This document shows, piece after piece, positions 48,004 through 60,300 of a stretch of 64,000 bases of DNA. The DNA is from Marsupella aquatica (taxonomy: Eukaryota > Marchantiophyta), in the NCBI GenBank assembly GCA_973895155.1, contig OZ316896.1, forward strand, positions 15,438,001-15,502,000. Direction: 5' to 3'. A program made the translations under genes and the position numbers. Within the stretch, counting starts at the first letter, position 1. Each line of letters opens with the position of its first letter. The notes under the pieces were generated by a model. The model was not told the DNA's origin. It did not search any database and was given only the letters and a program-made list of their open reading frames with translations.

Positions 48004-48237
48004 CTTCGTTCAAGTCTCTCGTCCCCTGAGTCTGCGCCTCCCGATCGGCTGAGCTTCACCTTCGACGATTGTTCTGCTCTTTCGAAAAACGCCTCGCTCA
48101 CTAATCAGTACGTTGGGTTCGCAAGAGAGGATTCTGTGTACCTTAGTAGTAACCAGGGTTTTTTTTAGTGTCGAAAATTCGCCAAATTCCAGCTCCCCAA
48201 AAATCTTTCGCCACGTTTGTCTAAAATTTGTTACTAG
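48004..48237. promoter_or_regulatory. Presumed XCT 5' leader/promoter
   Basis: Moderate-GC sequence immediately upstream of the XCT start codon on the minus strand. No TATA box could be assigned with confidence. The open frames on both strands overlap exon 1 and are shadows. Confidence 0.4.
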
Positions 48238-48292
48238 TTCTCTCTCTCTCTCATTAGCCTCTCTCTCTCTCATTAGCCTGTCTCATTAGCCG
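48238..48292. repeat. CT-rich microsatellite with duplicated 'cattagcc'
   Basis: Two 'ctctctctctct-cattagcc' units plus a shorter third, about 240 bp upstream of the XCT start. CT/GA runs near plant transcription starts are common, so a leader or promoter role is possible. Confidence 0.75.
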
Positions 48293-48460
48293 GTGTTCCA
48301 CCTAATCAGAGACCCCATTAGCCAGAATCTAAGGGTTTAATCCAAGATCTCATGGTTATGAAATTAATTGAACAGGGAATCTTTTTGAGTATATTCTCGT
48401 TCACACACCCTGCATTCGCCACTCTGGCAAAAAAAGTAAAATCCTTAAAAAATACACTGG
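48288..48460. repeat. Dispersed repeat copy B
   Basis: Diverged partner of the 5935-6130 repeat. It shares 'gaccccattagccagaatct', 'acaccctgcattcgcc-actctggc' and 'aaaatccttaaaaa'. The other copy lies upstream of the Rubisco activase-like gene. Confidence 0.55.
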
Positions 48461-49420
48461 TAGTAACTATCCTGATTTGACCACTTCCTTGAACGTAAAT
48501 TAGACCTGTTCCTTTGGACGTAAATTACAAGGAACTAAAATAGAGATGAGACAAACAAAAACCTTAACTATCTGCCATTCATCTCTCACTCTAGACAGTA
48601 GCCCATTAATTAGCTTTTGATTATATACTTATAGATAGATTAGGTCCAAGCACGTAACAATGCCCTTGTGTTTGCCTATCTGCCATTCATCTTTCCCCCC
48701 CCATCTCTGTTTGCTATTTGCACCCTCACTTTTAATTATGTCCTTAGAGTCACTGTGCTTCACTGCTCAAGAAACTAACCCACTAATTTGCTTTTGATTA
48801 TATAATTATAGATTAGGTTTATGCACATAATAATTAATTAGCCCCCAAGGCCCTTGTGTGGCTGGGCATTGTGACACTAAATGATGTTGAGTAGCAGTGA
48901 AATTGGGTACACTAATTGATGTTGAGTAGAAGCCATGTTGGGTAGAAGTGTTATGGACCACAAGTGAGGTGGGGAGAGAGTAGCATGCTACCATGAGTTG
49001 GGAAGTTGATAGAATATTGTCCATTGTTGGTGATGTTGAGCACAAGTGAAATGGTCAGGCAGTCAGACACTGTGGGGACTTGGCAAGTTGGTCAAGTATC
49101 ATGGATAGTAAGTGATGTTGAGGAGAAGTGTTCTGGAGCATAAGTGAGTTTGCCAGGCAGCCGGATGTTGCTTGGAGTCTGTCCGGCAAATGGAGATTAC
49201 GGAAGGTGCAAGCTAGGGTTAGAGTGACACCTTTAGGTTTATTTCTTGCTAAGGAAAAAATGTCACCATAAAGAATGCCTAGGGAGATTTCCTGTCAGAA
49301 TGACTTTTGTAAACAGACCATGAAAAAAGAGTAGGATTGTATATTATGGTGCTCAGATTCAGGCCCCCAGGCCTTGACTCTGATCATTGAGCTCGTAGGC
49401 TGGTGGCCCCTGTTGGGTGT
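48461..49420. other. Intergenic
   Basis: No gene recognised. Between about 48590 and 48835 a phrase ('attatatacttatagattag' with 'tctgccattcatctt') occurs twice. From 48870 to 49150, 'gtgatgttgagtagaagtg'-like units recur several times, a decayed minisatellite. Confidence 0.45.
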
Positions 49421-49421
49421 G

Positions 49422-49515
49422 CATGTTTATGTTGGCCATTTTGTGGCTTTGGTTGCCTGGCGGGTAACCCACCAAAAAAGGCAACCAAAGCCACAAAATG
49501 GCCAACATAAACATG
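49422..49515. repeat. Perfect 36-bp inverted repeat (hairpin 1)
   Basis: The left arm 49422-49457 (catgtttatgttggcc...ggttgcc) is the exact reverse complement of 49480-49515. The 22-nt loop itself contains a small 'cgggtaacccacc' stem. It would form a long uninterrupted RNA duplex if transcribed. No coding function. Confidence 0.95.
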
Positions 49516-49573
49516 GAGCCGAAAAGCACTCTTGAGTAAAAACAGTGGAGACTCAAGAGTGCTTTTCGGCTCC
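49515..49573. repeat. Perfect 23-bp inverted repeat (hairpin 2)
   Basis: The left arm 49515-49537 (ggagccgaaaagcact...) is the exact reverse complement of 49551-49573, with a 13-nt loop. It abuts hairpin 1, sharing base 49515. Confidence 0.95.
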
Positions 49574-49625
49574 CTATCAGGTGTTTCTGTCTCAACAAGC
49601 TAGGCACAAGCCATAGAGCACTAGT

Positions 49626-49971
49626 TGTTAGGATTTACTCTTAGGTCTAGAGTTACAAATGTACCATAGTTAAGGCTAACCTTAGTCACAGACTTGGTTA
49701 GGTTAGTCATGTTGTGCATACTCTATAACCAAGCGGTGTTTGCTTGGAGAGTGAGAACTCAGGCTCATTGTTACGGAGCTAATTGAGAGATAGAGAGAGC
49801 TTGTGTTGTGGATGCTTGGTATGGCCGGTCGGCCCTAGAGTACAGTAAAATTCATGTGTGTTCCCGTGGACGTAGCCTTATGAGGAGGTGAATCACGTAT
49901 CTATGTGTGTCAACTCTTGTGCGTTGGATGGTTCATGGGCTTGCCGTTGCGATTGTCATCTATGCTCAAAA
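49626..49971 (+). mobile_element. Solo LTR related to the inner Copia family
   Basis: It starts TGTTAGGATTTACTCTTAGG and contains 'gctcattgttacggagct', 'gagagatagagagagctt', 'ttcccgtggacgtagcct', 'gaggtgaatcacgtatct' and 'ttggatggttcatgggcttg'. All are in the same order as the 421-bp LTRs at 25345 and 30968, but it is shorter because the tandem ACGTG units are missing. The flanks CTAGT (49621-49625) and CTAGC (49972-49976) look like a mutated 5-bp target duplication. No internal region follows. Confidence 0.85.
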
Positions 49972-49976
49972 CTAGC

Positions 49977-51127
49977 ATGGCTTAACTAGACATTGGGGCC
50001 TGTTTTGTAATCCCTCCTGAGCTTTAATGTGGACCAAATGAAATGGGTGGAAACGGTTACAATTAGCTTAACAAACTCGGGGGCACATTTAGGTATAGTG
50101 TTCACCCTGGGGTGTCCACCTATATTCTAAATGACAGGCACCGGCCTCAAGTAAATGCTGAATGATGTAGACTGCTTATTTTGTCTAGGATTTTAGATAT
50201 TAACCTCTAGAGGTAGTCCAACCATTTCCAAACTTTGGCTCCCTCATTCAAATGATTTGCATTTATTAACCTCCCCCACAAGGTGGATGTGAGTAGGGAC
50301 AAGTTATCATATTACTGCTAATTGAATTAATTACAGTCACAAGACCTTGATTATGGCACTGCTTTAAACCATAGCTGTCCTTCAAGAGGTAGGGGTTACC
50401 CTTACAATACAAATTTCACTGTCAATAGCAAACTTTTCCCAACATTATGGGGGTAGAATGGACCTTAATGGAAGGAAAGAAGTGAGTGTAATGTGTAAAA
50501 AGGGACGAGTCTTGGACACTTCCCCATTATATATGGGGTTAAGCCCTTGATTATGTCAGTATTTTGACACGCCTTAATGGTACAGAAAGGAGATACAAAC
50601 ATGCAATGGTGCACAGACCGCAAGACAGATGCCAGCCAGAGAGGACCAAGATGGGGAGAACGAAAAACTCTCGTCAGCAAGTCGTCAGAATGTGAAATTC
50701 ATGTTGACTGGAGAGCCGCAGTGCTCTCAATCACAAGCAGGATCCAAAGTCCTGTTCCATATTGAGTGAATGAATCTGAAAACCGCGTAATCGAAGCTCT
50801 GTGCAGTGGTTGCGGAAGCTAGTCTACCAATTCCTACTAATGTTGCTGAAGTCTCGCCTCTGGAATTCATCGTCTTCAAGGTCACTCTGCGGACAATATC
50901 TCCACATTCATCCCCCCAGACCCTCCTTCTTCCCTTCTTCGTTCCCTGCCCATGTGTCTCCTCTTCATCCTCCCGGGAAACCAGGTTTGAAGAGTTCTTC
51001 TTCTTCTTCTTGATTTAGAGACTTTCTATGCCCACCAGTCCCCAATCCTCCTCCTTTTCACCGCCGATGTGTAGCATGAGCAGGAGTTCTGGACTGTGCA
51101 GGTGCTGAAAGGTGCAGCTCCTGCAAT
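49977..51127. other. Intergenic and presumed glutathione synthetase leader
   Basis: No separate gene recognised. From about 50800 the sequence becomes C/T-rich with 'ttcttcttcttcttg' at about 50996-51012, which fits a 5' untranslated region of the glutathione synthetase gene. Several ATGs occur here (for example 50801), so upstream reading frames are possible. Confidence 0.5.
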
Positions 51128-54100
51128 ATGCCCCTTCAACTGCAGCTGTCCTCTTGTGCTACCAATTCTCTCAATTCTTCTGCCATAAACCCGACTGGGA
51201 GGGAATTCTCTGTCTCCTCGCCAAGCATTGCGCGTTCTTCTTCAGCTGCTGCTGCTGCAATTTGCCGGAGGCCAGTGCATTCTCCCACTGTCTTCTCCAC
51301 GTGTCGGAGAGCAACCTTTGCCAGTTTTGCACAGAGTGCACACATAGCTTTCCTCTCCCAGGGCTCGATCGGGGCTTGGAGGGGCCAAGTGGGACGGCGA
51401 AACAACTACAATTGGCAGGAGAGGGGCCGTGGAGGTAAATTGGGAGCACAGGAAGCGATGGACACAGCTGCAATAGTGAAGAGTGCATCCGTGGAGCCAG
51501 TCGAGGCCGTCCAATCGCATCCAGTTATTGTTTCGGACGCACTGGTGGCCGAGGACGTCGCTGTGGGGCTCATTCCTGAAGCGCTTGTTTGGGCCTCTTT
51601 GAATGGGCTAGTGGTAGGCGACAGGGGTGTGGAGGTACAGTTTAACCTGCCTTTGAGGCTTTAGCTACGATTTAGCAACGTGGTTTCAGATACCGGCAGA
51701 TTTCATTCTCAATTTGAATTTGAATATTTCCCTTCAAGGGAGTTTTGTGAACCTGAAAACTGAATCAGGTATTTCCATCGAGAAAAGACACCAATGCTAG
51801 ATTTTTTGGTCTGTACGATTGTTCACCTAAAATGCATTCACTCAAATGAACTCACAAAGTGACTCGACTAAGCGAGAGAATGTTAGTGCTGGGGGCAAAG
51901 TTTCACATAAATGCTGAGCTCCCTCTCCTGGAGTCGACCCTCGCCTGAGTACGCATAATCCACCAATTTTTCAGTCTATGAATCTAGGTAGGAATTCTTG
52001 AGAGCATATCTGTACTAAGCGTCTTCACTGTCTTCTCTACCAATGTTGAAGCTCTGAATCCTGGGCTTGTGCAGTGGAAACATCTTTCTAGTAGAGGTTT
52101 GGGTCATAACGAGCTGAATCCACGCTTACTCCACTATTCATGTTTTAACGCAGAACTCGGGAAAGGTTGCTGGCATAGGATTGGTCCATGCTCCCGTTTC
52201 CCTTCTTCCCACACCATTTCCCGCAGATGCCTTTCAATATGCGGTGGAGTTAACCACACTATTCAACGATCTAGTTGACAAAGTTAGCCAGGATGCAGCG
52301 TTTTTACAACAGACACTGTCCAGGTACGCTAGAATGAAGGCCTGTGTCAAGATATTCTCGTTTTATCGTATGATTTGGAATAATAAGGATCCTTATAAGG
52401 AGTCCGGACATGGCATGACCAATGAGGGGATTTTGGGGGGTTTTATCAGATTCCAGGGTGAATCTTAGGGGTACGCCGAACTGGTGACGTGCGAGCTTCT
52501 ATTGGCTCCTTTGTCATATTAGAATCAATGATATTTGGTTTTAATACAATTGCGTACAATGCTACCCGTTCTGAGAATGACCAAATACTAATGTCAGATA
52601 TTTGTGCTGACAATGGGTTCTTCTCTACTTCTTTGCACAAGCGGAAGTCAGGAAACTGAGGCGTTAAATGTACCGTATGTGACGAGAGATTTCGTGGTAC
52701 TTTTGGAATATGTAGGACTCAGAAAGCTGACGAATTCACTGCCCGGCTGTTAGCGATCCACTCTAAGATTTTGGAAGAAGGGGTGCGGCAGGTCAGTTCT
52801 GTCACCTTATAGTTTTCAGATCCTCACTCAAAGTCCTTGGATCGAATAACTCTTTGTTATAATAGTGCCGGTAAAGAAAATAAGATTTATTACATGCCGT
52901 AGGCAGCCTGACAGAATTTTTAATTCAAGTTCTGATTGACCATATTACTTTGCTGTTTCTTGGGGTAAGATGGCGCACCTGTTGACTCTTGTCATTGACC
53001 TCATTCAAGAGTTTAAGTAAGGATGTTGGTATTTTCCCAGGATATTCGCCTAGGGTTGCATCGATCCGATTATATGCTGGATTTGGCGACTGGTGATCTC
53101 CTACAAGTGGAGCTTAATACTATATCGTCTTCTTTCGCTGGCCTGGGGTCGGCAGTGAGCAAACTACACAAGTTAAGTTCTAGTCTTTTCTCGATTGCTG
53201 ACCGTGGTTTGTTTGAAGCATTTTGGAAAGTGAAAGAGAATGTAGCAACCGGCTCCTCGTTAATGCAACAAATATTACGAACTACTTGTTGATGTTGAGA
53301 AATGATGGGTGTCAAACTAATTGGCCTTTGATCACAACTCTGGCTGCACGTATCACTTTGATTCATGACCAGTCACATTTTGGTTATATGCGTGTCCTCA
53401 CTATCCCCTCAATTTTCTCATAATTGTTACTTGTGCCGCTGTCCAGGTATCTAGTCAGTCGTTGCACAAAACATGTTGCCCTAGAAAGTAGTAGAGTCCC
53501 AGCAAACCCAGCAAGTGACGGCTTTGCCCGAGCCTTAGCCCTAGCTTGGGAGGAGTATGGTGATAGAAGGTAAGGTCTACTCTCTTGGTGATTCTGACTA
53601 TTCAATTCTATTGTTTCGATTTATTGTTCAAGGACTTGATACCCTGTTCAAAGCATGGCGAAAAAATTGTGCAAGCGGATAAAACTTTAGCGTTCACTGA
53701 GCTACTTGGTCTATATATTTCCATTTTATCTGAGTGGAAATCTTAGTGATGGCTGTAGCTAGCTCTTTGTTCTGTCGCCCTGTTTCCAGAGACGGGTGTT
53801 GTAATTTTCAACTTTCAGGGCTCACCTTGTAGCTGTTAGTTTCATTTAGCAGGCCGTAGTGGCGAAAAGTTGCACGAACCGAGTCCAGCAATTGATTAAA
53901 GTTGAAATTGCAGTGCTGCAGTACTAATGATTGTTCAACCAGAGGAGCGCAACATGTACGACCAGCAATGGCTTAGTTTCAAACTGAAAGACTTGTATCC
54001 GACTTCTCTAGTTAATTATTTGTGTTTTTAACGTATTTGCTCCTCTGACTCGAATGTTCATGGCTAAGAGGGAAATGTTTCCATTCTTCTCTTTGGGTGT

Positions 54101-55697
54101 GACCTAGACCATGACCTCTGCTCAGAATCAGAAACTAATATTTTAGGTTGAATGGGGCACCTTTCTGAGTAGTCGTTTGCTTAACACATCGAAAGCATAT
54201 CGTTGGTCCATTTTGACATAACTTGATGTGACCTTGACTAAAGTTTATGTATGGAGTTGATGTATTGAGGAGAACATTGGCTGAAGTTGCGTCAGAAGCT
54301 AGACTCTCTACGGATGGGACCCTCTACATGTGAGCTTCATATGATTTTCCTCTGGTTTAGAAGTTACAGGAAGATTTACTTTTAGAAGTTCAATTCGCCT
54401 GTTGTGCTACTTTTATGATATTCTTTCAAGTGTACCTTCTCTCAACTCAGCTGATGAATGCAATTTTGTGGTGTCTGGATTGCTCAGTGGAGAACAGGTT
54501 GTTTCAGTTGTTTATTACCGGGCAGGATACACACCAAAAGATTATCCATCTGAAAGTGTAAGTGTCATTCACAGAGCTACTTAAATCAGCTCAAAGAGCA
54601 GAGGCTTTTACAACTCAGGCAGTGATATCTTACAGTTGACTGTCCCATTCGCAAGGTGAACTCAACTTGATGTCAGCTGTGTAGATGTTGATAGCTGTCA
54701 GTGTACATTTTTGGAGATCGTTTCTGAGTCCTACTTTTGTGTAATTGTGGCTTGTCTATTTTTAGGAATGGGATGCAAGGCTACTTTTAGAACGATCGGC
54801 TGCTGTCAAGTGTCCCACTATCTCATATCACCTCACCGGTGCGAAGAAAATACAGCAGGAGTTGGCGAGGCCAGGTGTGCTGGAACGGTACTGATCCATG
54901 TTTCTAAAAGCTAGCAGCAAGAAGCTATCAGTGTCAGGTGTGCTGGATTTCCTTGGTTTGAGTTATACAGGAATTTGATTTGGTTGCAAGGGAATATTAA
55001 GGTTTTCTTAAATTAATATTTAGCAGCTTTGATCTTGTAGGTTTTTGCAGGATGGACAAGCAATAACTTCCCTGAGGAAGTGCTTCGCAGGCCTTTGGAG
55101 TCTAGAGGGTGATGGAAGTGAAACTATTTTAGAAGAGGCAATTCGCGCTCCAGACGGTTTTGTGCTGAAGCCTCAACGAGAAGGAGGAGGTACTAAACTA
55201 AATATTTTAGTCATTCATTTTATCATCCTTCAGGTGTGCTTGGGATGGCCATTTTTAATAGTAGTAATGATGCAGGAAACAACACGTATGGGGCGGACGT
55301 GGCCAGAAAATTGTCGGAACTGAAAGCAGAAGGTGGTGATGGTTTGGCGGCTTACATATTGATGCAGAGGATATTTCCAGCAGAGCATATTTCTTACCTT
55401 GTTCGAGGAGGTGCTTGGAGTTCAAACAAAACAGTGTCAGAACTGGGCATTTATGGTGCTTACTTGAGGTCCGTATCTCTGCTTTATCAACGTGAAGCTA
55501 TTGGACAGGCTAAGTTTGTTGCCTCTTTTTCTAATAATTGTAATAGTCTTCGTCGTGTCATGGCCATGTGCAGAAATGGAGATCGAGAGATTTTGAATGT
55601 ATATGCTGGTCATTTGTTAAGAACTAAGGCCTCAGACTCCAATGAAGGTGGGGTGGCAACTGGGTTTGCTGTTCTTGATAGCCCCTACCTAGTTTGA
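51128..55697 (+). CDS. GSH2: Glutathione synthetase, 12 exons
   Basis: Catalyses ATP-dependent addition of glycine to gamma-glutamylcysteine, the second step of glutathione synthesis. Exons: 51128-51634, 52154-52323, 52716-52791, 53041-53171, 53447-53569, 53914-53994, 54249-54329, 54488-54557, 54766-54887, 55041-55189, 55276-55468, 55574-55697. Phases agree, giving 608 aa. Family landmarks: [129 protein letters not shown], the glycine-rich ATP loop [29 protein letters not shown] and the C-terminal [16 protein letters not shown]. The first ~110 residues look like a plastid presequence. Met111 (51458) would start a cytosolic-size protein. Intron 53995-54248 looks U12-type. No inactivating change was seen. 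Confidence 0.95.
53995..54248 (+). other. Candidate U12-type intron of GSH2
   Basis: The 5' end is GTATCC, the U12 donor core. ACCTTGAC at 54231-54238 matches the U12 branch-site consensus (TCCTTRAC), with the branch A at 54237, 12 nt before the next exon. The alignment-preserving 3' end is AT, not AG or AC. The joined product [18 protein letters not shown] keeps the family length. A canonical alternative exists: donor GT at 54016 with acceptor AG ending at 54243. It would add eight residues (YPTSLFM-like). Confidence 0.6.
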
Positions 55698-57343
55698 GCT
55701 TTTCATGTGTCATGACCTCCCAGAGTTTGTTGAAGATCAATTGAAACTCACAGGAACACAATTTGTAAGCGTGAGGAGGCTAAGTTTATTGGCCGTTGAA
55801 AACGTGCAACTAGTTTCGGGGTGTAAATTGTGAGATTCAAGTTACTCGTAGAAGTACAAAGGTTTCTCTGAATCAAGGGAATCACCGGTATGGATGCGAT
55901 TCGTCAATCTCTTGGTCGATTCGACGAAACGGCACTAACCAAGATGAACCATTACCCTCTACATCATGACCTCAAGTAAGAAATAGAGACAGAGTCAAAC
56001 GAAAATGCTATACACATTTCAATGTCTGAGGAACGAACTAGCATCAAAGACCAGCTTAGTTTGAGTAATATTGTACAAATAAAATGGATGTGGTCAAGCA
56101 AACAAGTGGAAGAAAATCTTGCAGGCTGGGCTCATTGTTGTGAGAGACATCTCTACGTTGAATAGATTTCTTGTTATCAAGTTGTTTCAATATTCTCTGT
56201 GATTTTGACGAGTTTTATCATTGATTCATTACACGAAGAATAAGGACCATTCGAGATCAAGGTGCTTACGTTGAACCTTGATTTGATGATCATTCCTCCG
56301 TAGAAGAGCGGCTGAGTAACGATGTGCCTGTCAATGTCCCGTGGCCGTTGTTAACGGGGGCCCTGTCTCCTACACTGTTTAGAGACAAATGAAAGTGTGG
56401 ACAAGGATTTGCAACTTGATCTAAATGTTCTTTAAAATCTCGAGTTTCAAAGGAGAGGATGAATGCTCCAATACATTTCAGCGAATGATGCTGATGCCCA
56501 AGATCCATAAGTCAATGAGTGGATATACTCAATCGTGCATGAATGATTGATTAAACATAGGAAACAATCGAGCTGCAGTGAATGCTTCTTTTCATTATCA
56601 CCCACCCACTTCCCAGCTACGTAACTGAAGCCAGGTTGTCCCCGTCTTCTTTAGTATGCCATACCTAGTAAGTTTCCCGAACCCAAACGGGAATTGTCAA
56701 TTCGGAACGGGTTCTATTAAGTTTCGAGGATTAAAGATTGAACCTCGATCAATCATTTAAAGGTTTGCAGACTAGTACAGTACTGAGGCCTTGCTTTAAA
56801 AAATCCAAGGAACCTTCTTAGCAAATCTTACTATGCTACATAAGGCACGACACTCGACTGCCTAATCTAGCTTGTAGGGGTAATTATACATCCAGTACAT
56901 GGAAAGAACGCTGCTGCATCGATCTCCACAGGAAAAATCTGACGACGGTACTCAGCCCCAACTTGAATACCATAGTCTGCTTTTCGTGTGCGTTGCTTTC
57001 TGCTGCCACAAGGGTCGATTTGATTTGCCCCAGATTCATCGAATCATAATCTTGGTCCCTTCCATTCAAATAGGAAAACGGACCCCAGAATGAGCCACCC
57101 AGAACGGATACTCGAGGAAGGATGTGCCTTAATGTCGATTGCAGTGGCACATCACGCCTCCATCAGGCCTCGAAGAACCATCCACATTGCAAGCCAGCTT
57201 CTGTGATCGAAGGTGACCGTAGTGGCAATAATTTTGTTGCCCAAGTAAAATTTGGGAGAGAAAAAGTTCCAGTGTTGAAGACTAATATTGTTACAAATGG
57301 CGCCTTCTGGCTTGGCCTGGCCTGACCTGCTCTACTTTGGTCA
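55698..57343. other. Intergenic between two convergent genes
   Basis: Holds the 3' flanks of GSH2 (+) and the DUF3537 gene (-). No gene recognised. The frames here are short. Confidence 0.5.
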
Positions 57344-60300
57344 TCAAGCTTGCAAAGACCTCCCGAGTATGAACAAGGTAGTTGTCAAAAGAGCTCCCAC
57401 GCTTGTGTGTACAAAGAATCTGTCCAAAATGAAGCCGTAAACTGATATCCCCACAGCGCCGGTAGACAAGTATTCAACTGCGGGACAAATCAAGAAAGAA
57501 ATGGTTGTTAGGCCTTGTGGAAATATGAAAATGGTTTTCTATGGAATCACAGAGACAGTAGTGTATAAACGGCCCGAAAATAAATCTAGAAATGTTGTGA
57601 ATAGGATGACCGGAGCATAATTCAACGCTTGTTGAGATTCTATCTGGGATTGACCCACAATTCCAGCACGTCCTCAGCTAACTCGGCATTCAAACTCCGG
57701 CGAAGCTTCAATGAATAAGATTTTGGATAGGGTCACTTGTGCATCCACTCCTTACCGACGGCCGCTCGTCGTGCCCAAGCATCTTGTCGTCGGCAGTGAC
57801 TTTCAAGCCTCTCAAGAACGGCTTGGTTGCTTCCTCCGTCTTCAGAGATCTTGAACAGCGGTGCGGACTGAACCGCGTTGGCCGTCTTCTGCAATGTTGC
57901 CGATTGAGTCGTAAGCGGGCTCCCAAGAGTTTGCTTTGCGTGAACAGAAGCAGCTCTCCTAAAAATTCGCTTGTGCAAGTGAGCAATTTTCGCGGCGCAT
58001 CGAAGGCACAACCACGCCCCCGTCAGATTCACCAAAGTCAACACCTGCATACATAGAATTTCATCGTTTCATTCAGGAGACCCCTTCAAAAGCCGTAAGA
58101 CTCGCAACTGAAGTAACCAAGCCTGGTATGATAGACCACCGTCACTCAAGGCTCGTGAATGAAGCTCACAACCCGAAGGGGAAGCACTTAAATCACGAGA
58201 CAGAAACTGGAAACCGACCAGGTTGTCTTTGTAGAGTGTTCTCTAACAACTTACGGCCTTTCACAAACGATGACTCCTTGAGTCTAGGCGAACAATCAAT
58301 TCATTGATGTGGATGCCATGATTCTGGAGGTTCAGCTATTACCAATGAATGATAGATACAGATTATGTGCAGGATAAATTTGTCAAGATTTTTTCTACAC
58401 AAGCTTTTCTAGCCCTAGTGATTAAGCCAAAAGCTAGTAGAGTAATAAAGACAAGGCAAACTTAGTACTGATAATCGTAGGAAGGGAGGTTGTTTTGAGA
58501 TGTGAATCGTCACTGAGTGCTGTAGCTAACCTAGCATTACTCATTTACGCTGAGCAGGTTTTATTTGAATGAACAGCCAAATTTAGTAGTTAAAGCCTTG
58601 AAAACTATGTATTGCCGCTCGTGAGAAATGAAAGAGTTTAGGCAGGACTTACGACAAGTTCGCCCCAAAGACAAAGGGAGAGACCGTCGTCTACCGAATC
58701 GACCACCTCATACATAGAAACGAGAGCTCCTGCAACTGTTATAAGACCTGTGAATGCCAAGAAAGATCGGAACCGATGGCTTGTATTCCTCAGGTCCCCT
58801 TTTATGCGCTCATATTCCATCACATAGTACTCTGCCTCCAGGCCATGATTGAGCATCGCATAATACTGCCTCATCTTCAACTCCTGCATGTAAACAACCA
58901 TACTAGAATTAGCGAGTACATTTTGATCACAGAAGCAATTGAACGTTTCTTTTGATTTATATTATTTAAAACACCCGCCTTTTAAGAAATAATACAATTC
59001 ACGCAAATCCTCGGCAGCAAAAAATTCAGGGAAAAGATCGCTGCCTAATGAAGGTGTAAGACGTTGTTGAAGTACCTGAAGTTTACAGACTTTCCAAAAT
59101 AGAACACATGCATAGAGATATGTTGTGGTTTGGAATATCCAGGATAAAGTCGTCATAAGGAGAACAAATCCGAGCTCAACTTGATGATATAATGTGCTGA
59201 AAGGTAACGGTTTAAAGTCCAATGTAGTGTACATCCACATTAACTGGGCGATATATAAAACGAAGGATGGTACAAAGAGCTTGACTAACAACGTCGATCC
59301 AAGCTGCATAAACGAGCAGATTGATGTCAATGAATTTGAGCCAAGGTAAGAGTAAGAGCAGAGTGACTATTGATAAGAGCGATTCTAGAAGCGTAGCTCA
59401 TGCGAGAAAGGAATTCCGAGGGCTGACTACAACCCAATGTGAATCAGGTCATTTGCCGAGTCAACCCCTACCAATACCTTGGAGACAGTTTGGGTGGATT
59501 TTCGTGGCGTACCTCAACAACAGTGTCATAGTCTTTCCGAACTTGGGCTACTTCCTCAGCAACAGAATCGAGGAAGAGGAATCCTTGGAGCCCATGGCTT
59601 CTAATGGCATGGCTGAGGAACACAAAAGATACAAGTGATCTGGAAACTCCGACGATTACAACCACCGGTTGAAACACCAGCTGCAAAACCATAGCACCAT
59701 ACAGAGGAATCAAGGACGGTGCAAGAAGCAAACGAAACTATTAAACCTCCACAACAGGAAAGAGGCGTCACGTTCCATGGTCGTTAGATAATAGAATAGG
59801 GAACTTCAGAAGTCCGGTAAATGTACTTCTGTCTCCGTAGAGAGAGTAATTTAGTAGTTGTCAATTTAATGCTTTGAGGTGTATTTCGGTGATATGTTCG
59901 GTACTTCAAACAATTCCTAAAGATCTTACTGTACTCTTTCTAATCCACAACTTCAAAGCCTGTTGTGACACTTCACTATTTTACACTGTAGTCCCTGCAG
60001 GGTTAATTCAAGCACTTGCGATGCTTTAGATGCATCGAAAGACTGGGACCCTCATCTGCTCTGAACTGTGCAAGCCAGTATAAATTTCACTTTCCTACAC
60101 TACAACGTGAACTTACAATTCAAGAGATTAAAGCTCGGCAGAACAAAGGGTCTTGGAACCGATCGTGAGTTGGCAATTGAGAATCTTGCATATCAAATCA
60201 GACCAAGTGCTAATTTGTGTCGTACTTCACTCTTTACCTTGGATCTTCCCTGGGTCTCGGACGTGAATTCAATTGTACCCATGGGAAATTCTTCCGAAAT

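Noticed and set aside
57733-58044. DUF3537 protein ending at the stop at 57733
   Set aside because: A strong donor (GTAAGG) at 57755 splices in phase to 57477-57344, which encodes the family's conserved last helix region.
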